DNA from: Paenibacillus macerans
GTDB lineage: Bacteria; Bacillota; Bacilli; Paenibacillales; Paenibacillaceae
Length of the DNA: 64,000 bases
Direction of reading: 5' to 3'
NCBI RefSeq assembly: GCF_900454495.1
Contig: NZ_UGSI01000002.1
Coordinates: 310,001-374,000, forward strand
Shown in pieces: positions 1-7,887 of this stretch. The notes under the pieces are model-generated. The model was not told the origin of the DNA. It was given only the letters and a program-made list of their open reading frames with translations, and made no database searches. The position numbers were made by a program, and so were the translations under genes. Every line of letters begins with the position of its first letter. The first letter of the stretch is position 1.

Positions 1-671
1 ACCTTCCGTCCAGACCAAATCGACAATAATGACGGAATAAGCTGCATTTCGAGCTGTTGTTGTCCGTTTGCGGCGATCAGCACTCGTTCGATCAATTTTT
101 TCGTTAAATTCCCGGGAAAAGCCAATTTCTGATTAAAATAATATTTCTTCGTATCGCACGCGTCATAGTATTTCCAGTAATAATGCCCGATCTCTTCAAT
201 CGAAGCGCCCAAGCCCAATGGTTCTTCATAATCAATAAACGCATCGATGGCCTCTCTAAGGACCGTGGAAGTTTCGGGCACCTCATCCCAATCCTCAAGC
301 AGGGCCAACAAGTAAGGAACGGCCTCAAGCGAAAGCGAAGTAACCACAGCCGACGCGAAGGTATGAACCATATCCGCCGGGACACTTGCCAGAAACCGCA
401 GATGATCGGGATCCCTTAAATCTTCATGGGTGGCGATGGAGCAGAACACCCGAATGCAATGGTTTAATACAGCCCGATCTTCGGTATGATTCATTAACTG
501 AATCAGCAGAGGCTTTTGCGAAAAATCCCCCAACTTGAACAACTCGATAAGATAAAACAAAACTTCTTGCTCGGTGGATGCCCGTAAAATACGCTCCTTA
601 ATATCCGCACAGGTGTTGCCCGATATTTCCCCGTACCAAATACCATTCATAAGATTCTGAAAGTTTGTCAT
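1..671 (-). CDS. Imm47-like immunity protein, partial (runs off left edge)
   Basis: The reading frame starts with ATG at 671 and stays open to the window edge, giving at least 223 residues, so the C-terminus is missing. An AAAGG ribosome binding site lies 8 bases upstream. The N-terminus reads MTNFQNLMNGIWYGE and the body is helical and leucine-rich (for example FYLIELFKLGDFSQKPLL), with a later KLAFPGNLTKKLIERVL segment. From memory this resembles Imm47-family immunity proteins of polymorphic-toxin systems in Bacillales; this is an assignment from recall, not from a search. Immunity genes without an adjacent toxin are common in arrays of orphan immunity genes. No toxin gene is visible to its right. 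It is probably cytoplasmic, as no signal peptide or membrane segment is seen. Confidence 0.55.
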   Translation of the reverse strand, partial: MTNFQNLMNGIWYGEISGNTCADIKERILRASTEQEVLFYLIELFKLGDFSQKPLLIQLMNHTEDRAVLNHCIRVFCSIATHEDLRDPDHLRFLASVPADMVHTFASAVVTSLSLEAVPYLLALLEDWDEVPETSTVLREAIDAFIDYEEPLGLGASIEEIGHYYWKYYDACDTKKYYFNQKLAFPGNLTKKLIERVLIAANGQQQLEMQLIPSLLSIWSGRK

Positions 672-818
672 GGTTCACAGCCTTTGTTATGTAGTAGAAA
701 CTAAATTGCTAATGTAGCAGTGGTAAACTACCGAAAAAAATATGTTTGATCTTTATTTTACTATAAACTTGTTACCGACATCGACGTACAGAAATTTGGG
801 AGGTATCTGAGGTTTAAG

Positions 819-868
819 TTATAGCTCGTAGAATCCTAAAGCACGGCAATCTTGAATTTTTTTATCGA
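819..868 (-). pseudogene. C-terminal remnant of the small gene found intact at 3253-3588
   Basis: Read on the minus strand this stretch encodes LDKKIQDCRALGFYEL followed by TAA. It matches the last 16 residues of the intact gene ending at 3253 (FDKKLRDCRALGFYEL), and the DNA is almost identical. Beyond 868 the match stops and sequence matching the promoter of the duplicated xre gene begins within about 8 bases. The simplest reading is a duplication of the whole unit followed by an internal deletion of about 350 bases in this copy. Confidence 0.6.
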
Positions 869-974
869 GCACTCAATTTTTAGTGCATATAAACATTACT
901 TTTAATGATAAAATGCATATGTTGCTCTGTTTATGGGTGCAATGCTTCTCTAATCTGATAGAGAGGTGGTAAAT

Positions 975-1328
975 GTGCTGCTGAAAATCATAGGTAAACG
1001 GATTAAGCAATTGAGGAAAGAACAAGGACTTACCCAAGAACAGCTTGCTGAAAAAGCTGGGGTTAATGCATCATACATAGGAACAGTTGAGCGTGGGGTG
1101 CGTAATATTTCCATCGAAACGCTGGAGAAAATCATTCAGGGATTGGACGTGCCTCTAGCGGTTATGTTTCAGTTCCATGAAATGACGAACGTGAATTCAT
1201 GGAAGGATAAGTCTGAGGTAATAGAGGCAATAAATTCGCTGCTTTATAGCCGTTCCTTGGAAGAGAGCAAGCTTATTTTTCGCGTGATAAAGGATGTTTT
1301 GGATACAATGGACGTGAAGGAGAAATAG
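975..1328 (+). CDS. Xre-family small transcriptional regulator (duplicate copy 1)
   Basis: This protein of about 117 residues has an N-terminal helix-turn-helix of the Xre/SinR type: GKRIKQLRKEQGLTQEQLA, then a turn and recognition helix around NASYIGTVERG, then ISIETLEKI. The C-terminal half is a short helical tail likely used for dimerisation. I chose GTG at 975 because GAGAGGTGG at 961-969 sits at good spacing; an in-frame GTG at 966 overlaps that site. It is about 90 percent identical to the gene at 3749-4114, and the upstream 100 bases are also duplicated, including a likely self-operator with GCATAT/ATGCAT motifs. The target genes are unknown; autoregulation is inferred from the family. 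Confidence 0.85.
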   Translation: MLLKIIGKRIKQLRKEQGLTQEQLAEKAGVNASYIGTVERGVRNISIETLEKIIQGLDVPLAVMFQFHEMTNVNSWKDKSEVIEAINSLLYSRSLEESKLIFRVIKDVLDTMDVKEK

Positions 1329-1378
1329 ACTGGGGCGAGTGAACTGATAATGATACGGACTTAGATATTTGGACTAAT

Positions 1379-1421
1379 AAAACCACTCCACTCCACTTCA
1401 GTTTAGCGGAGTGGTTTTATT
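1379..1421 (+). terminator. Rho-independent terminator after xre copy 1
   Basis: An 11-bp perfect stem (AAAACCACTCC at 1379-1389 pairing with 1408-1418) is followed by a T-rich tail. It sits between the plus-strand regulator ending at 1328 and the minus-strand regulator ending at 1521. The A-run on the other arm means that it may work in both directions. Confidence 0.8.
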
Positions 1422-1520
1422 GTATTAAAAAATCGTTGTATCCAGGACAGTAACTTGGAATTTGCAGATAGTTTCCATTCATGCCGTGTATGCTAGTAAT
1501 TGTCTCCTTACTTCCGTTAA

Positions 1521-1859
1521 TTAGTTACCCTTCATCTCCATCCCCCAAATTACATCCCTAGTGATCTTCGTAATCAACGCGATCTCTTCCGCATTTCTAC
1601 CACTTACCAACTTCAAATGTTCATCAAGCAAACGCTGCTTGTCCAATGCTTCTTCCGACTGAACTAGATCTCCTGCAGGTACGTCTAAAGCCAAAGTGAT
1701 TTTTTCCAATGTTTCCAAAGAAATATTGCGATCTCCACGCTCCACGCTGCCTATGTAACTGTTATGAAGCGAAGCAGCTTCGGCTAGCTGCTCCTGGGTC
1801 CAATTCTTCTTTCTTCTACATTCGCGTATTCGTTTTCCAACAATTTTTGGTAAACTCAT
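1521..1859 (-). CDS. Xre-family small transcriptional regulator
   Basis: This 112-residue protein begins MSLPKIVGKRIRECRRKKN and carries a clear Xre helix-turn-helix (WTQEQLAEAASLHNSYIGS, then VERGDRNISLETLEKI) over residues 7-62. A short acidic helical C-terminal part contains SGRNAEEIALITKITRDV. The ATG at 1859 has GAGGTGG about 7 bases upstream. It is a distant paralogue of the duplicated regulators at 975 and 3749 (shared VERG-RNIS-ETLEKI core) and is convergent with the first. A perfect palindrome at 1932-1945 lies in its promoter region and may be its operator. The function of its regulon is unknown. Confidence 0.85.
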   Translation of the reverse strand: MSLPKIVGKRIRECRRKKNWTQEQLAEAASLHNSYIGSVERGDRNISLETLEKITLALDVPAGDLVQSEEALDKQRLLDEHLKLVSGRNAEEIALITKITRDVIWGMEMKGN

Positions 1860-1931
1860 GGATTTCCACCTCTTCTTTTAGTTTTGGTAAGGCACATATA
1901 TAATTATAATAGAAATATAAGCGATTTAATA

Positions 1932-1945
1932 GTACTTATAAGTAC
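1932..1945. promoter_or_regulatory. Perfect 14-bp palindrome, candidate Xre operator
   Basis: GTACTTATAAGTAC is its own reverse complement. It lies just upstream of a minus-strand TATAAT hexamer (1903-1908) serving the xre gene that starts at 1859. The position next to the -35 region fits autoregulation by that Xre protein, which is an inference. Confidence 0.5.
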
Positions 1946-1970
1946 AAAAATATGAACGATAAACCGAGTG

Positions 1971-2030
1971 CTTGCTGTTCATTATACTTAGCTTCTGCCA
2001 GCCCCTGTGGGGTATCTGGAGAGCAAGACG
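1971..2030 (+). pseudogene. Decayed receptor/peptide (Alo-like) junction
   Basis: The stretch from 1971 matches the junction at 7868-7930 between the HTH-TPR receptor and its peptide gene: 22 or more of the first 24 bases agree (CTGTTCATTAT.CTTAGCTT core). In the receptor frame it still reads LAVHYT-stop, against VAVHYA-stop in the intact gene. In the peptide frame it reads LLFIILSF before diverging by a one-base shift. No receptor ORF remains upstream, since the space holds the xre gene and its promoter. I read it as the relic of a deleted second receptor/peptide pair. Confidence 0.5.
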
Positions 2031-2181
2031 GTTTTGAGCAAACGTTTGAATATAAATTTAATTAATAAACCAATTACTTTTCATTTATTTCAGAAAATTT
2101 AAGAAATATCTGTTTATTATTGGTATATTTTGTGATATTTTAATAGTGTAAGTTATACCAAATAATAGGAGATGGTAGAGA

Positions 2182-2946
2182 GTGTTAAGAAAAGCGAAGA
2201 AGATACTGTCGGGTTTGGCGTTGATAGTCGTTTTTGTGCTAACGTTTGCGCAATTTGCGTTTGCAAGCGACCAGCCGGTTCAACTGATTTCGGCCAATCT
2301 CTATATTTACAAGTATGGCTACGTGGGCTTCAGCGGTAACGTCGAAGTAAGCAACCTCAGCCCTGAAAAAAACGTAACCATTCACTATACTCCCGGAGAT
2401 GGACGATGGTACGATACGGACGCATCCTATGAAGGACCAACGGATTCCATGCACGAACAGTGGAAGTTCCTGGTGTCCACCAACAGCATGAACAATACTC
2501 ATCCGGAACTCATTAATGCCCAAACGATTCAATTCGCAATCAAATATGAAGTTAACGGACAAACCTACTGGGACAACAACAATGGACAAAACTACTCGGT
2601 CAGCCGTTACACTGAAAGCTCAACCATCCTTGGTAAACCAAACGTGCTTCGAGCATACGACTCCTTATATTTGAACAATTTCGAGGGGAGCGTATACGTC
2701 AAAAACTTAAACTACAGCAAAGAGGTCAAAATCGTCTATACAACCGACAACTGGAATACAACCCGGGAAGGACACGCCAGTTACTCCATACCCGCAAACT
2801 CTGACGACAGCGTAGAAAACTGGCATTTCAGCTTTAACAATATCGACTCCAGCGTTTCACAAATTAAGTACGCTATTGCCTACACCGTCAATGGACAAAC
2901 TTACTGGGATAATAATTACGGGAAAAACCACACCGTAAATCGCTAA
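2182..2946 (+). CDS. Secreted protein of two starch-binding-like (CBM21/CBM53 type) modules
   Basis: The start is GTG at 2182 with AGGAG 10 bases upstream. Residues 1-28 are a classic signal peptide (KKILSGLALIVVFVLTF, cleavage after FASA-like FAFAS). The remainder is two tandem copies of one beta-sandwich module, about residues 30-143 and 150-254. Both contain V.VSNL/V.VKNL...KEV.I.YT..., then W.F, then ...I.YAI.Y.VNGQTYWDNN.G.N. The last block, with conserved Trp and Asn residues, is typical of CBM21/CBM53 carbohydrate-binding modules. No catalytic domain is present, so this is a free-standing extracellular glucan-binding protein. It is flanked by the two duplicated regulator units. The exact ligand is unknown. 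Confidence 0.75.
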   Translation: MLRKAKKILSGLALIVVFVLTFAQFAFASDQPVQLISANLYIYKYGYVGFSGNVEVSNLSPEKNVTIHYTPGDGRWYDTDASYEGPTDSMHEQWKFLVSTNSMNNTHPELINAQTIQFAIKYEVNGQTYWDNNNGQNYSVSRYTESSTILGKPNVLRAYDSLYLNNFEGSVYVKNLNYSKEVKIVYTTDNWNTTREGHASYSIPANSDDSVENWHFSFNNIDSSVSQIKYAIAYTVNGQTYWDNNYGKNHTVNR

Positions 2947-2962
2947 GTGAAAACCGGCCCTA

Positions 2963-3010
2963 AAAATCGCCCTTCGTCTTGCCTTCTTGGCATGGGAGGG
3001 CGGTTTTCAC
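2963..3010 (+). terminator. Rho-independent terminator after the CBM gene
   Basis: A 10-bp stem with one G-T pair (AAAATCGCCC at 2963-2972 against GGGCGGTTTT at 2998-3007) follows the stop codon at 2946 closely. An alternative outer pairing of GTGAAAACCG (2947-2956) with 3001-3010 is also possible. Confidence 0.8.
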
Positions 3011-3252
3011 TTGGAAAAGCTACATAATCGAACCACACTGTACACGGACGATCGGCAGACGGTCAACGAGGAAGGGAAATAAAGTTGAAGATCAGCTTCC
3101 GCCTCTTATCTATGAAACAAATTTGAAATACAGTGATGCCTGTCCCTTAAAGTTGTTTTCTCCAAGAACTTGGCTAGGATGGAGGAGCAGTGTTACTGCG
3201 GTTTTGAACGTTTTATGGGGAGGGAAAGAGGCGTTCGAATGTGGATTTTAAG
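3011..3252. other. Intergenic stretch, no gene recognised
   Basis: Short open frames exist here on the plus strand, but none has a ribosome binding site at a proper distance or recognisable protein features. One frame reads TTLYTDDRQTVNEEGK before a stop and could be the tail of a lost gene. I see no clear promoter or hairpin other than the terminator ending at 3010. Confidence 0.3.
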
Positions 3253-3588
3253 TCATAGCTCGTAGAATCCTAAAGCACGGCAATCTCGAAGTTTTTTATC
3301 GAAAACCCAAACCATTAGCCGTCTATTTTTCGGACTGAACTTTAAGAATCCATGGATAGCTCCGTAAGTCGGAAAATTGACTTGCTTCACAAACAAATTA
3401 ATATGAGTCCGTTCCAATGTTCGATTCACCAGCTGCTGCATGGCTTCACTCGCTTGAAGGAACTCACTTTCGGGGCAGCCATAAAGAGTTATATTTAGCA
3501 AGTTAAAGTCTATGGGCAGGGCTCCTCCATAAAAATAAACCGTATTTGTATCATCCAAGGGTTCTATGGAAATGTTAAGATACTTCAT
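3253..3588 (-). CDS. Hypothetical 111-aa protein
   Basis: The start is ATG at 3588 with GAAGGG 7 bases upstream; the protein ends RDCRALGFYEL. It has no signal peptide or membrane segment. Visible blocks are SIEPLDDTNTVYFYGGALPI, a predicted alpha/beta middle with ASEAMQQLVNRTLERTHIN, and a C-terminal KFSPKNRRLMVWVFDKK. I do not recognise the family. It is divergent from the xre copy at 3749 (160 bases between starts), so the two probably share a control region. The first duplicate of this unit has lost all but the last 16 codons of this gene (819-868), which suggests that it is dispensable while the regulator is kept. Confidence 0.6.
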   Translation of the reverse strand: MKYLNISIEPLDDTNTVYFYGGALPIDFNLLNITLYGCPESEFLQASEAMQQLVNRTLERTHINLFVKQVNFPTYGAIHGFLKFSPKNRRLMVWVFDKKLRDCRALGFYEL

Positions 3589-3748
3589 TGAATTTCCCTT
3601 CTTCATATTTGGAAGTTCAAGGGACTCGTGAAAGAATCTAGTTGTAATTATTATTTTAGTGCATATAAGCATTAATTTCAATAATACAGTGTATATAATG
3701 TTCTGTTTATGGGCACAATGCTTCTCTAATCTGATAGAGAGGTGGTTA

Positions 3749-4114
3749 ATGGTGCTGCTGAAAATCATAGGTAAACGGATAAAACAATTGAGGAAAGAAC
3801 AAGGACTCACACAAGAACAGCTGGCAGAAAAAGCTGGAGTTAATGCATCATACATAGGAACAGTCGAGCGTGGAGTGCGCAACATTTCCATCGAAACGCT
3901 GGAGAAAATCATTCAAGGATTGGATGTGCCTTTAGCGGTGATGTTTCAGTTCCATGAAATGAAGAACGTGAATTCATGGAAGGATAAGGCTGAGATTATA
4001 GAGGTAATCAATTCGCTGTTGTATAGCCGTTCATTGGAAGAGAACAAGCTTATTTTTCGTGTGATTAGGGATATTTTGGATACGATGGATGTGGAAAAGT
4101 TTAGAGGGGGTTGA
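3749..4114 (+). CDS. Xre-family small transcriptional regulator (duplicate copy 2)
   Basis: This 121-residue protein begins MVLLKIIGKRIKQLRKEQG with the same helix-turn-helix and tail as the copy at 975-1328. The ATG at 3749 follows GAGAGGTGG (3737-3745). The frame is open further upstream, but that part lies in the duplicated promoter region and has no ribosome binding site. Differences between the copies concentrate in the C-terminus (DVEKFRGG here, DVKEK there). It precedes the DUF262 defence-like gene by 135 bases on the same strand and may control it, which is inferred from position. Confidence 0.85.
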   Translation: MVLLKIIGKRIKQLRKEQGLTQEQLAEKAGVNASYIGTVERGVRNISIETLEKIIQGLDVPLAVMFQFHEMKNVNSWKDKAEIIEVINSLLYSRSLEENKLIFRVIRDILDTMDVEKFRGG

Positions 4115-4249
4115 ACAAAGGTTTCCTGTCTTGGAATGACAAACAAGTTGATTTCAAATAGTATAACACTTCAGATTAATAAAGTTACTTAAAAATGGGT
4201 ATGTATAAGTTGAAAGATGGAAAAATAAACCTATTTGGAGGATTGCAAA

Positions 4250-5839
4250 ATGTCAGAAGGGCTTACAATAAGACAAATAGTAGAGAATATTCAGCGAGGG
4301 CAAATTAGGATCCCAGCTTTTCAAAGAGGCTTTGTTTGGGATGCTAATAGAGTAGCATTTTTTATGGATAGTATTTATAAAGGGTATCCTTTTGGCTCTT
4401 TACTTTTTTGGAGAACCAAAGAGCCGCTTAAAACGGAAAGACAACTTGGGCCGTTTAAACTCCCAGAAAATGACCCTGACTTTCCAATAGACTATGTACT
4501 TGACGGGCAACAAAGAATCACTTCAATTTTTGGTGTGTTTCAAACAGAAATTAAAGAGGAAGACAATAATGAGTGGACCAAAATATATTTTGATTTTCAA
4601 ACTGATCCTAATATAAAAGAGCCGCAATTCATTGCATTGTCTGAAGACCAAGTTGATTTAACTAGACACTTCCCGTTAAAAGCTCTTTTTGATACAACTT
4701 CTTATAGAAGAGCCACTGCTAACTTCAGTGAAGAACTGGCAGATAAGATTGATAGAATGCAATCAGTATTTAAGGAAGTCAGAATACCCATTCAAACGAT
4801 TACTACGGAAGATCGTGCTACTGTGGCAATTATTTTTGAAAGAATTAATAGAATGGGAGTAGAACTTGATACCATGCAGTTACTTTCTGCATGGACTTGG
4901 AGTGAGGAATTTACCCTGCAAGAACGTTTCAGGGAATTTGGTGAGGAACTCGCGCCTTTTGGTTTTAAAGATGTAGGGGATGATATGACTTTATTGTTGC
5001 GTTGTTGTGCTGCAATTACGGTAGGGGATGCCTCTCCAGAGTCTTTAATTGGTTTAGATGGAGCGGTTGTAAGGGATAGATTCAATGAAATTGAAAATGG
5101 TGTAAAAGGAGCAATTGATTTTTTAAGGGAAAATCTTAATATTCAAGTTCTTTCAAACTTACCATTTAATACATTACTTGTCCCACTATCTGTTTTTTTT
5201 GCAGCTGGCGGAAATGTTCAAATTAAATATGACGATAGTCAAAGAAGGACAATTATTAGCTGGTTCTGGAAGTGTTGTTTTTCAAGAAGATATAGTAGCG
5301 GAGTTCTAAGAAATCTTAAAACAGATATTGAGGAAATGTCAAAATTGAAAAGAGGGGAAGATTCTAGGCTCTCTGATTTTCCGGTTATAATTACATCGGA
5401 ATTCTTCCAGCGAGAGATATTTAGGTTAAATACAGTTAATGCCGCAACTTTTATACTTCCGCTCGCCCAGAAGCAACCAAAAAGCTTTATTACAGGTGCT
5501 CCAGTTAGCCTACGTAATGTACTAAAAGAATACAATAGAAACGAGTTTCATCATCTGTACCCTCGTGCTTTTATAAACGCAAGCCAACAAAATGGTACTT
5601 ACAGTGAAAACTGCTTAGCCAACTTTGCCTTTTTATCTAGGTCGGATAATAATCAAATTGGTGGTGCGGCTCCAAGTAAATATAGGGAAAAAATGCCTAG
5701 TCAAATTGATGATATTCTAGAACGAGCATTATGTCCTATTGAGCTTTTTAATGATAATTATGATGATTTCATTAAACTTCGTTCTGAAATTCTATCGAAC
5801 TTTGCAAATAAACTAATGAGGATTGACCAACTTGTATAG
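4250..5839 (+). CDS. DUF262/GmrSD-like protein, likely nucleic-acid defence factor
   Basis: This 529-residue protein starts at ATG 4250 with GGAGG at 4237-4241. Residues 1-110 form a DUF262 (GmrS, ParB-like) domain: TIRQIVENIQRGQIRIPAFQ, RGFVWD, then the hallmark DYVLDGQQRITS. The C-terminal 130 residues look like the DUF1524/HNH part: NEFHHLYPRAF, then ENCLANFAFLSRSDN and PSKYREKMP. Single-chain DUF262-DUF1524 proteins are related to the type IV restriction enzyme GmrSD, which hydrolyses NTPs and cleaves modified phage DNA. The canonical second His region reads HHLYP rather than HHIFP, which is a conservative change. It stands alone apart from the neighbouring Xre genes. The exact target modification is unknown. 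Confidence 0.75.
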   Translation: MSEGLTIRQIVENIQRGQIRIPAFQRGFVWDANRVAFFMDSIYKGYPFGSLLFWRTKEPLKTERQLGPFKLPENDPDFPIDYVLDGQQRITSIFGVFQTEIKEEDNNEWTKIYFDFQTDPNIKEPQFIALSEDQVDLTRHFPLKALFDTTSYRRATANFSEELADKIDRMQSVFKEVRIPIQTITTEDRATVAIIFERINRMGVELDTMQLLSAWTWSEEFTLQERFREFGEELAPFGFKDVGDDMTLLLRCCAAITVGDASPESLIGLDGAVVRDRFNEIENGVKGAIDFLRENLNIQVLSNLPFNTLLVPLSVFFAAGGNVQIKYDDSQRRTIISWFWKCCFSRRYSSGVLRNLKTDIEEMSKLKRGEDSRLSDFPVIITSEFFQREIFRLNTVNAATFILPLAQKQPKSFITGAPVSLRNVLKEYNRNEFHHLYPRAFINASQQNGTYSENCLANFAFLSRSDNNQIGGAAPSKYREKMPSQIDDILERALCPIELFNDNYDDFIKLRSEILSNFANKLMRIDQLV

Positions 5840-5920
5840 TTTATAGTATTTATTCGATTAGCTTCGAATGGACTTTTTATTCCCCTCAACTTTTATCATC
5901 TGTCAACCTGCTTTATCAAG

Positions 5921-5952
5921 AATAGCCTTTTCCTACTGGGAAAAGGCTATTT
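5921..5952. terminator. Bidirectional terminator between convergent genes
   Basis: A 13-bp perfect stem (AATAGCCTTTTCC at 5921-5933 with 5939-5951) and a 5-base loop lie between the DUF262 gene (plus) and the xre gene (minus). Its right arm overlaps the last codons of the xre gene. Confidence 0.8.
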
Positions 5953-6291
5953 AAACGCTTTTATAACTTCCTGATTAACCCGCCGCAAAATCTCAATCTG
6001 TTCCTCCGACAACCCCTCAGTACTTGCAATAAACTGATCAATGGCTTCCCAACGTGCTGTTTCAACTTTACCTTGTTCGACGCTTAAGTAAGCAACTTCA
6101 TGGAGCGAAACGTTTAAGGCAACGAGCACCTTTTCCAAATTATCTATGGAGAAATTTCGTTCCCCACGTTCGATGGCTCCGATATATCTATAATCCAAAC
6201 CGGATATATCCGCTAAATTTTGCTGGGTGAGGCCTTTTGCATTTCGGATTGCTCTGATTCGATTCCCTAGAAAATTGCGCAATTGTGCCAT
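5947..6291 (-). CDS. Xre-family small transcriptional regulator
   Basis: This 114-residue protein has an N-terminal Xre helix-turn-helix: FLGNRIRAIRNAKGLTQQNL, then ISGLDYRYIGAIERGERNFS and IDNLEKVLVAL. The C-terminal half is helical and glutamate-rich (SEEQIEILRRVNQEVIKAF). It is divergent from the HTH-TPR receptor gene at 6478, with about 186 bases between starts. A 7-bp inverted repeat over a TATAAT box lies in that space, so either protein could control both genes. It shares the VERG/IERG-RN core with the other three small Xre proteins of this region. Confidence 0.85.
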   Translation of the reverse strand: MAQLRNFLGNRIRAIRNAKGLTQQNLADISGLDYRYIGAIERGERNFSIDNLEKVLVALNVSLHEVAYLSVEQGKVETARWEAIDQFIASTEGLSEEQIEILRRVNQEVIKAFK

Positions 6292-6366
6292 TTCGTCACC
6301 TCAGTATAAGCTTAGGTGACTGGGAAGATATTATGCAGGGCAGTAAATTTAGTTTTTTGCATGCAA

Positions 6367-6390
6367 TATACTACTTATATATAGTATAAT
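6367..6390 (+). promoter_or_regulatory. Promoter with overlapping inverted repeat upstream of the receptor gene
   Basis: TATACTA at 6367-6373 and TAGTATA at 6382-6388 form a perfect inverted repeat with an 8-bp spacer. The right arm overlaps a TATAAT hexamer at 6385-6390. A protein bound here would block the promoter, so it is a good operator candidate for the receptor itself or the divergent Xre protein. Confidence 0.5.
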
Positions 6391-6477
6391 TGAATCAAAA
6401 GTGGGCATATGTGGGTGAGTACGTAGTTTCTGCAATGATTCTTACCGTAGGTTTCTGCCATTAAAGGAGGTTTACCT

Positions 6478-7887
6478 ATGAAACCTGCAACCACGGTCAG
6501 ACAAGAATTGGAGGATTTTCTGAGACAAAGAGGGTTAACGCTCCATCAGTTTTCGGAAATTTCCGGGATTAACGTGGGGACAATCAGCTCGATGTTAAGC
6601 GGGTATCGCCAAATCTCCATTCATAATCTGGATCTGATCACGGTGGGAATGGGGCGGGGGGAAGGCAGCCTTTACGAGGTCTATTTGGAGGACTGTTTGC
6701 TGAATTTGCCTCTGGATTGGCGGCGCTTGGGCCCGTTTTTGCGGCGATGTGCGGAATTGGGGAAGCTGGATTGCATAGAACGGCTAGTTCAGGCGGTAGC
6801 GGATCATTTGGCGTATGTACCGATGTTGTTTGAAACGGCGGAGGAGTTTTTTCGGGAGGGAAAAAGAGAGGCTGCGGCACTACTGTATGACTGCGTCGCC
6901 GAGTGCGAAAGGTATCAGCACTCCGAACGTTTGGCGTTTAGCCGCTATCGGCTGTTTACGATCGGCCTCGGCGACGATCAAGAGGAAAATATGCGTGCGG
7001 CCGTACAATTTGAGCCTTATGTTGAGCGGTTGGAAGAAGTGGCTCAGTTGGAGGCGCTAAAGGATTTGGCGGATGTGTATGCTTCTCTTCATCAGTGGGA
7101 TCGTGTTAACGGCTTGGCGGTAAAGTTGGGGGAGAAAGCGGCACTAGCTCTTCGTACTAAGCGTTTGCGCAAGATAAAACCTGAAGGCAGGGAAGGCAAG
7201 AACATGTCTACGTCCAGGCCGCCGCTTTTTTACTTCCTTTATGCTTATTTGTTAAAGGCGAATGTTTGCGACGCTCGTCAAGAGTATGAACAGGCTTTGA
7301 GATATGTAAGACGGTATGCTAATTATGAGGTGCGTAGTAGTGAGGAATTGAGCGAACAAGAGCGGCAGATTGCCGAGCAGTTTCGGGATTGGGGAAAAGC
7401 AAACACTTATTTATACCGTTTGATGTCCGGTGAGGTTGAGGTGCTGGCGGATTATGCGGAGTGCGTTGCTGCCAAGGAGCACGAGATGATTCCGGCGATG
7501 TACCGGATTTTGCAGGCGGCTAACCGATACCAGTTGAATGTGGATGATCTTCTGGAGCGTTTCAGACCGCATTTTGCGCTAAAAGAACGGCTCTACCGTT
7601 TTGGCAAATACAATGCGCAGATTGTGGCCGATCATTATGTCCGTTTCTTAACGGAGCTCGCTTGTTACGATTTGCATAGGCAGCGGCATGATTTGGGGAT
7701 CCGGAATTTATTAGATAGTTTGGAGCTTGCCATAAGACTTAACCATGAATCCATGCTTTTTCGTTGCGTACAGTTATTCGAGCAGTTCCGACACGTGGCT
7801 TCCCAGGAAAGACAGGATCAATATAAAAATCTAATTTGTGAGGTGAAAAGAAATGAGAAAAAGAATGTTGCTGTTCATTATGCTTAG
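6478..7887 (+). CDS. HTH-TPR peptide receptor of the RRNPP type (AloR-like)
   Basis: This 469-residue protein starts at ATG 6478 after AAAGGAGG. Residues 8-65 are a helix-turn-helix (LRQRGLTLHQFSEISGINVG, then TISSMLSGYRQISIHNLDLI). The remainder is all-helical with TPR-like A/L/Y spacing, as in RRNPP quorum-sensing receptors (Rap, NprR, PlcR, AimR). The last codons (KKNVAVHYA-stop) overlap a small secreted-peptide gene in another frame, the layout described for Alo receptor/peptide pairs in Paenibacillus polymyxa. The likely role is a cytoplasmic transcription factor switched by an imported oligopeptide. The regulated genes are not obvious; the nearest downstream plus-strand gene is at 8626. 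Confidence 0.75.
   Translation: MKPATTVRQELEDFLRQRGLTLHQFSEISGINVGTISSMLSGYRQISIHNLDLITVGMGRGEGSLYEVYLEDCLLNLPLDWRRLGPFLRRCAELGKLDCIERLVQAVADHLAYVPMLFETAEEFFREGKREAAALLYDCVAECERYQHSERLAFSRYRLFTIGLGDDQEENMRAAVQFEPYVERLEEVAQLEALKDLADVYASLHQWDRVNGLAVKLGEKAALALRTKRLRKIKPEGREGKNMSTSRPPLFYFLYAYLLKANVCDARQEYEQALRYVRRYANYEVRSSEELSEQERQIAEQFRDWGKANTYLYRLMSGEVEVLADYAECVAAKEHEMIPAMYRILQAANRYQLNVDDLLERFRPHFALKERLYRFGKYNAQIVADHYVRFLTELACYDLHRQRHDLGIRNLLDSLELAIRLNHESMLFRCVQLFEQFRHVASQERQDQYKNLICEVKRNEKKNVAVHYA

Noticed and set aside
1952..2065. 37-codon plus-strand ORF (MNDKPSACCSLYL)
   Set aside because: No ribosome binding site; the similarity to the receptor/peptide junction is in other frames, so this frame is accidental.
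2979..3251. 90-codon open frame after the CBM gene
   Set aside because: It starts inside the terminator hairpin, lacks a ribosome binding site and has no recognisable protein features.
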